Positions 58,552 through 64,000 of a stretch of DNA of 64,000 bases are shown in pieces. Origin of the DNA: Acanthococcus lagerstroemiae. Taxonomy: Eukaryota; Arthropoda; Insecta; Hemiptera; Eriococcidae. A program made the position numbers and the translations under genes. The notes beneath the pieces were generated by a model, which saw only the letters and a program-made list of their open reading frames with translations, searched no databases and was not told where the DNA came from. The DNA lies in contig CM063108.1 of the NCBI GenBank assembly GCA_031841125.1, forward strand, positions 68,172,344 to 68,236,343, written 5' to 3'. Every line of letters starts with the position of its first letter. Position 1 is the stretch's first letter.

Positions 58552-59256
58552 GTAGTTCCAAGATGGCACGGGTTCCAAGATGACAAATCGTGAATATCTC
58601 GTCCGTTATTAGTACTATTTAGGTGAATCTTATACTGCAAATATGTGGCAACATAACATTTATTTTAGTATGTGAACGAAATAATTATCAGAAAACAATC
58701 CGTGATATCACCAAAAACATGTTTTTGATTGCCAAAAGTAATAATTTTTCGTCCGTTTTTTTTATTTATTCAGAAACTAATTTGTTTAACTGGTAAATAA
58801 ATTTCGAATATGTTATACAACTCCAAGTTCTGCATTAAATGACGTTGAATTCATTATTATAATTTTTTTTTTGGTCAAAAACCATATTAAACATGAAATA
58901 AACGCTGGTTCCAAGATGACATATTTTTTTGGGTTCCAAGATGACACGTATTAATTTTCATATTATATTTTTATACAAATGGGTACAGGATATCAACGAA
59001 AAACAACCCGAGGTCAACTTGATGCAGAAGATATGAAAAAGGCCGTAAATTTAGTTTTTGAAAAGAATTACTCGTATAGAGCTGCTTGTAAAAAATTTGA
59101 TTCTAGGAAGTACGAAAAGGCAGAGAAGGGCCTTGACAATTGACGTTGACCTTTCCCATTATAACTTATATTGATAGATCTATTATATTATATTTTAATA
59201 AATAAATAATTTTGACTTTTTGCCACGTTTTTCCAGTCGTGTCATCTTGGAACCAC
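58552..59256 (+). mobile_element. pogo-like DNA element, copy B
   Basis: Duplicate of 46758-47466, with the same TA flanks, ends and 54-codon HTH frame (about 58979-59143). Confidence 0.7.
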
Positions 59257-60004
59257 TAACCAGGACACATTAACTTTTATAATAATACATCCGTCATTCA
59301 CAGGGTGTCTACTGGATTCGGGGAAAAAATATCATGACTATCATGGGGGATATAAAAAGGAAGTGGAAGCGAGGGGCAAACTTGGTGCTTCACGCCTCAC
59401 GGGGGCTCCACCTTTTGTTCAATTTCCAGATAAACCAGCACCTATATTGTGGAACTTACATTCTGTACTTGATTTTCCAATAGGGGGATACCTGAAATGA
59501 GAGAATATTTTGAGAGTACAAGTGTACCCTATTTTTCGACTCCCATGGCAAACCATAAAGCTTGGATTTTTTTATTTTTTATTCATTTGAAAAAAGAAAG
59601 AAAAAAAAATCACCAGAATTATACTTGTTCCATACTTCAACATTTTTCCTTTAACGACGTTACAGTAATATGGATTGTAATACAAATGAGACAATCTTAA
59701 GAGCGTTAGAAAATGGCCATAGGTTTGCCCTTCTTTGCGGTTGGTTTGAACATGCAATCTTCTGCTGCATTTAAAAGCATGCAGAAAACAGGCAATATTC
59801 CATTTGCATGAAACTGGTTATAAATGTGTTCTGACAGGAAAAATGAAAGGCTCACGATTGAAAAGTGTTATCGACGGACGTGTATATACTTAGTACAGTG
59901 CGATAAAACGTCTTCCGTTTTAAATAGTGTTCACGTATACTTTGAACTGACTACGAGGTAGTGCAAGTTACAACGTGCATACGTTGTACGGTGCTGCGGC
60001 CGAG

Positions 60005-61168
60005 ATGGCCGAAAGCGAGAATGCAGACGATGATGATACCAGAACTTTCGATACCATCCTGGAAACGTTGAACGCGGCGAAGATAGGATTGAATACAACG
60101 GTAAATGAAATCTACAATATACTACGAATTACGATTACTACAGACGGGGAGAACAAACAAGCAGCTGCAATAAGTGCCCGATCATTGAAAGAAAACGAAA
60201 ACAAGCAACTCTTTAAACTCGTTAATACCCTTCAAAACGAAACATCGAGGACCCTGAATGCAATAAATAACAATGTGATGGCACTAAAAATGACACAAAA
60301 AGCAGTGGCTGCCGATCTAGCACGCACAGTTTTGAATGAGATCAAAAACCTGTCAACTAGTGCCACGCCACAGCGATCCTATGCAGCGGCGATCAAGGAG
60401 ACGACATCCTCAGTACAGGAAACAATACCCTCAAACGAAGAAACGATTGTGATAAAATGCGAAAATGATGCAGAAGAGGTCATGAAAGAAATAAAAGCGA
60501 AAATTAAACCGTCGAGAGTAGGTGTGGCGGTCACGTCATTGTACAAATCTAGAACAAACAACAAGCTCGGAATCATGAAAGTCAAAAACAAAAAACAAGC
60601 GGAAATCATGGTAGAAGAAATAAAGAAACTCAATCTCCCGGCCAGCCCAGAACTATCCTTCAAACTCCAACCAGCCATCATCATCTTTGGTGTCCAAGGA
60701 GTAACAGAACAAGACATAAAATCAGCAATTTCCAATGTCAATGGAAAAGAACCTAACTTCGTGTCATTAAACACCAACACTAGAACAGCCATTGTCAGAT
60801 TCGAAAAAGAAGAATACTACAATTTCACAGCCACCTCGCCAAATCGCCTGCTGTGCGAATATTCTAGCTTTCGATACCAAAAACACATCTCTATACGTGT
60901 TTGTAAAAAATGCAAAGCCTACGGACATTCAGAAGACAGATGCAACGCAACTGAACAAATCATCCAAGTCTCCAAATGTGCTCAAGAAAACAAAACATGC
61001 GCGACATGCTGCATCAAGAACTACGAAGATGTGATGCGACTCCACCCAAACATCGGGAACCCCATAGCGGCAGCGGTGAACAGGACCAATCACAAGATGT
61101 ACGACGGGAGATCGTGCCCAATCTACTCTACGCTCCTTAAGAGCATGGAAAAGAGGTATGACTTCTGA
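60005..61168 (+). CDS. LINE ORF1 (gag-like nucleic-acid-binding protein)
   Basis: 387 codons from ATG at 60005 to TGA at 61166-61168. The N-terminal half is acidic then helical and Lys/Asn-rich, likely a coiled coil. The middle (about residues 150-290) resembles the compact domain of LINE gag proteins. A CCHC knuckle, CKKCKAYGHSEDRC, lies at about residues 300-313, followed by a second Cys-rich cluster, CATCC and HPNIGNP. This order is usual for the ORF1 of R1/LOA/I-type LINEs, whose products bind element RNA. The stop overlaps the ORF2 start by 11 bases (ATGACTTCTGA). The frame is uninterrupted. Confidence 0.85.
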   Translation: MAESENADDDDTRTFDTILETLNAAKIGLNTTVNEIYNILRITITTDGENKQAAAISARSLKENENKQLFKLVNTLQNETSRTLNAINNNVMALKMTQKAVAADLARTVLNEIKNLSTSATPQRSYAAAIKETTSSVQETIPSNEETIVIKCENDAEEVMKEIKAKIKPSRVGVAVTSLYKSRTNNKLGIMKVKNKKQAEIMVEEIKKLNLPASPELSFKLQPAIIIFGVQGVTEQDIKSAISNVNGKEPNFVSLNTNTRTAIVRFEKEEYYNFTATSPNRLLCEYSSFRYQKHISIRVCKKCKAYGHSEDRCNATEQIIQVSKCAQENKTCATCCIKNYEDVMRLHPNIGNPIAAAVNRTNHKMYDGRSCPIYSTLLKSMEKRYDF

Positions 61169-64000
61169 ATCTAAACCCAAGTTACCTAACCCAGTCAGCA
61201 CAAACAGTCACAATAAAATACCCAATAAAACAAACAACAGTAAAATTAAAGTAAAATACTTAAACGTAGACAGGAAAAAAGCACAACAACTCGAAATATT
61301 GAACAAAGACAAAGACTTACTAATTTTAGCAGAGCCCAACTACAACAAGAAGAAACTTTTTGGCCTAAGAACCCAAAAATATACAGCAATAACGATGCCA
61401 AACATTGCCTTGTGCTACAAAAACAACTTGAAAATACAACCCATCATTAACACAGACGATATGATAATAGCCAGAATCAAAGACATAGTCATTGTAACAA
61501 TATACTGGTCCCCCAACGAGCCTAACGAAGAAATCAACACTAAAATCAAGGATCTAGAACAAATCATAAACGATAACTTTAAAAAGCAGAAAGTAATATT
61601 AATAGGAGACTTCAATACGAGATCTAGCATGTATGAAAAACTTAAAAATATAAGCTACAACAAGGCAAGAAGTAACTTGTTTGAAAACTTTCTCACAACC
61701 AATCACCTTATTGTCAAAAATCAATACAACATAAAAACCTTCGAAAACAAAAACGGCTCAAGCGTAATTGACCTATTAATCACAAACGAAAAAATCAAAA
61801 ATCAAATCACAACCATTAAAATCAAAAACGAGAACCTGGCTTGCCACAAGTCGATAAATTTCGAAATAGCAGAACTAAGTAAAAATACAAAAGAAGATCC
61901 CAAAAAAATGTGGATAGTAAACTACAAAAAATTTGAGGAAGTGATGGAAAAAAGTGATTTCTCAGATATACAAAATCGAATAAAAAAAAAGCACAAACAG
62001 GGAGGAACTGGAGATCATGCTTAAAGAATTCACGAAAACGATACAGGAAAGCAGGAGAAAATGCATGGTGGAATCGGAAATAACAGATAACACCTGGTGG
62101 AATAGTAAGCTAGAAATTTACAAAAAAGTAATAAAAAAACTAACCAGGCTGAAATATAGATACAAAGCGAAAAACAAGCTAACATACCTAGAATTACTAC
62201 ATAACGTGCTAAATAACCTGAAGCAAGAATACGCAAAAGAAATTATAGAAAGCAAAAATAATGCCTGGAGAAAGCTCATCTCCGAAACAAAAGTATGGGG
62301 CAAACCCTACAAAATAGTCATGGAAAAATTTAAAAAATTCGAATTCCCCCTCTTAAGGTAGCAAATGAAATCATCTCGGAGGAGAAAGAAAAATATCAGG
62401 AAATATTCAATCATCTATTCCCAAAAACAACCGATAATCTAAACAAACACAAATCAAAGGAGGAAAAAAAAGAGCGAATCATTGATAACACCATTCTAAC
62501 AAACATAATCAAAAAACTAAATAACAGAAAGGCGAACGGCCCCGATGACATTTCGAATAAAATGATAAAAATCATCCACAAAAACCATCCAGAAATACTC
62601 AAAACAATCTACGAAAAATTACTAAACCTCAATCATTTCCCACAAATATGGAAACTAGGAAAAATAAAACTAATAAATAAACCCAACAAAGACCCATCAG
62701 AAATCAACGCCTACAGACCCATCACACTACTATCCACCCTGGCAAAGGTATACGAAAAAATTATAAAACATTATCTGAACGAGGAAATAAAAGAGAAGAA
62801 GATTTTTAACGAACACCAATATGGCTACAGAGAAAAAAGATCCACAGAAACAGCACTGTATGAGATGACTAAGATAATAGACCAAATGAAGAAAGAGTAT
62901 AAACACATCGTGATAATAAGTTTCGACGTACAGGGAGCTTTTGATAAAATAAAGTGGTCTAGCCTCCTTAAAGTCATGGGGGGAAAAAATATAGACCCTA
63001 ATAACGTCAAAATAGTACAAAGTTTCCTAGAAAGCAGGGAAATTGGATGGTTCGACGACAGCAACAAAATAAAACTACAATACGAATTATCGGCGGGCGT
63101 ACCTCAAGGATCGTCGCTTTCCCCAACACTGTTTAACATTGCTATGTCAGAAATCCACAGAAAAGTAGACGAAACAGAAAGAATTAAAATCCTAAGCTAT
63201 GCAGACGACTTATTAATGATCGCAGGGATCAACGAAATTAATAATGCCGAAATAATAAATAAAAAAATAGAAAGAGTGAACAACGCATTGAAGAAACTAG
63301 GGCTGAATCTAAACGTGAATAAAACTCAAATGATGTTCATATCAAGACGACATAACAAAGCAGAGTTCCAAAAGAAAATAGAGAAAGAAATAAAAATGGA
63401 CAAGGTCAATCTCCAATTTAAAACAGAAATTAAATATTTAGGATTAATTCTAGACCCGGCACTAAATTATAATAAACACGTAGAATATATAACAAACAAA
63501 CTAAAAAAATACTACAACAAAATCAGATCCCTATATGGCAACCTATATGGCTATGACACAAAGAATAGGGAAATAATATACAACGCCCTCTTTCGCTCAA
63601 TAACAGAGTACGGATCCTTAGCTTATAGTGAGAAATTAAGAAAATCAGACATCAAAAAACTAAAAACCGTGCAAAGAACAATATTGATAGGAGTCATATC
63701 CGCTTATAAAACAGTCTCTCACACAGCCACCCAAGTAATAGCAGGAAAATTACCAATAGACCTTCAATTAAAACTAACCAATCAAATAAAAAAAAATAAA
63801 GAAGAAAGCAGACAGAGGAAACTCACAAATAAACAGTCAAAAGAAATGATAAATCGAGCGAAAAATGACATAACACAGGAATGGCAGGAACAATACGACA
63901 ACGAAAGGACGGGAAGAAGGACAGCAGAATTGATACCCAACATAGAAAAGCGATTAAAAAATAAGAAACTAAAGTCCGACTATTATATGACGCAGTATTT
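61158..64000 (+). pseudogene. LINE ORF2: endonuclease and reverse transcriptase, R1/LOA-like, partial
   Basis: The ATG at 61158 opens an APE-type endonuclease: LNVDRKKAQQLEI, LLILAEPN with the catalytic Glu, ILIGDFNTRS and SSVIDLLI. The usual final Ser-Asp-His reads ACHKS. Frame breaks occur at an A9 run (about 61983) and a C-run (about 62345), each of one base. RT then continues without a stop to the window end: NAYRPITLLSTLAKVYEKII, FDVQGAFDKIKWSSLL, GVPQGSSLSPTLFNI, catalytic SYADDLLM (YADD at 63198-63209), KTQMMFIS and IKYLGLILD. Codon use is extremely A-rich. Apart from the two homopolymer shifts the frame looks undamaged, so it may be a young element with sequencing errors. The 3' end is outside the window. 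Confidence 0.88.

Overview
This is an AT-rich, intron-containing eukaryotic window, almost certainly from an arthropod and probably an insect. The evidence is short GT-AG introns in a mitochondrial ClpP gene, an arthropod-type Shox homeobox gene, and a dense load of animal transposons: BEL/Pao LTR elements, an R1/LOA-like and a jockey/CR1-like LINE, and hAT, piggyBac-like and pogo-like DNA elements. I cannot name the species. Only three host loci can be supported: a terminal exon of an unknown acidic protein (8640-9265, +), a complete five-exon ClpP gene (18217-19264, +), and four exons of a Shox-type homeobox gene (minus strand) that appears twice.

Layout. 1-8541 is one old BEL/Pao element on the minus strand (LTR 8330-8541, primer site 8307-8325, gag pieces, zinc knuckles and protease running off the left edge). 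It is cut apart by nested insertions: a TA-flanked inverted-repeat element that itself holds a TTAA-flanked piggyBac-like MITE, two copies of a GGACGC-ended MITE, a palindromic minisatellite, and a hAT element with a perfect 8-bp target duplication. 8640-9640 is the terminal exon and 3' UTR of the unknown gene. 9931-15690 is a satellite array of 20 monomers in two lengths (about 336 and 270 bp), each built around an inverted repeat. 15729-17530 is A-rich and holds a hAT-like MITE and a CA microsatellite. 18217-19264 is ClpP. 19947-22948 holds MITEs, a broken LINE reverse transcriptase and two short coding-like frames. 22949-25768 holds nothing I recognise.

25919-37183 is a hAT element (TSD ACGAAGCC/ACGAGGCC) into which a BEL/Pao element inserted (TSD GAATT at 26258 and 36693). 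Part of this composite was then tandemly duplicated (units 26121-30932 and 30933-35740), so the integrase domain is cut in the first copy and whole in the second. 37061-60475 is a second, larger tandem duplication (units 37061-48682 and 48683-60475, about 11.7 kb) carrying the Shox exons plus hAT, pogo-like, SINE-like and MITE insertions. Its right breakpoint falls inside ORF1 of an A-rich R1/LOA-like LINE, which continues intact-looking from 59.9 kb to the window end.

Both duplications start inside the same hAT element and end inside a retroelement ORF. The copies differ mostly by single-base indels, several of them in homopolymers, which break Shox copy B and the BEL and LINE ORFs. The structure can therefore be read as two recent local duplications, or as false duplications from joining haplotype contigs that ended in repeats. 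The sequence alone does not decide, although two larger indels (67 and 122 bp) show that the two 11.7-kb copies are genuinely different alleles or paralogues.
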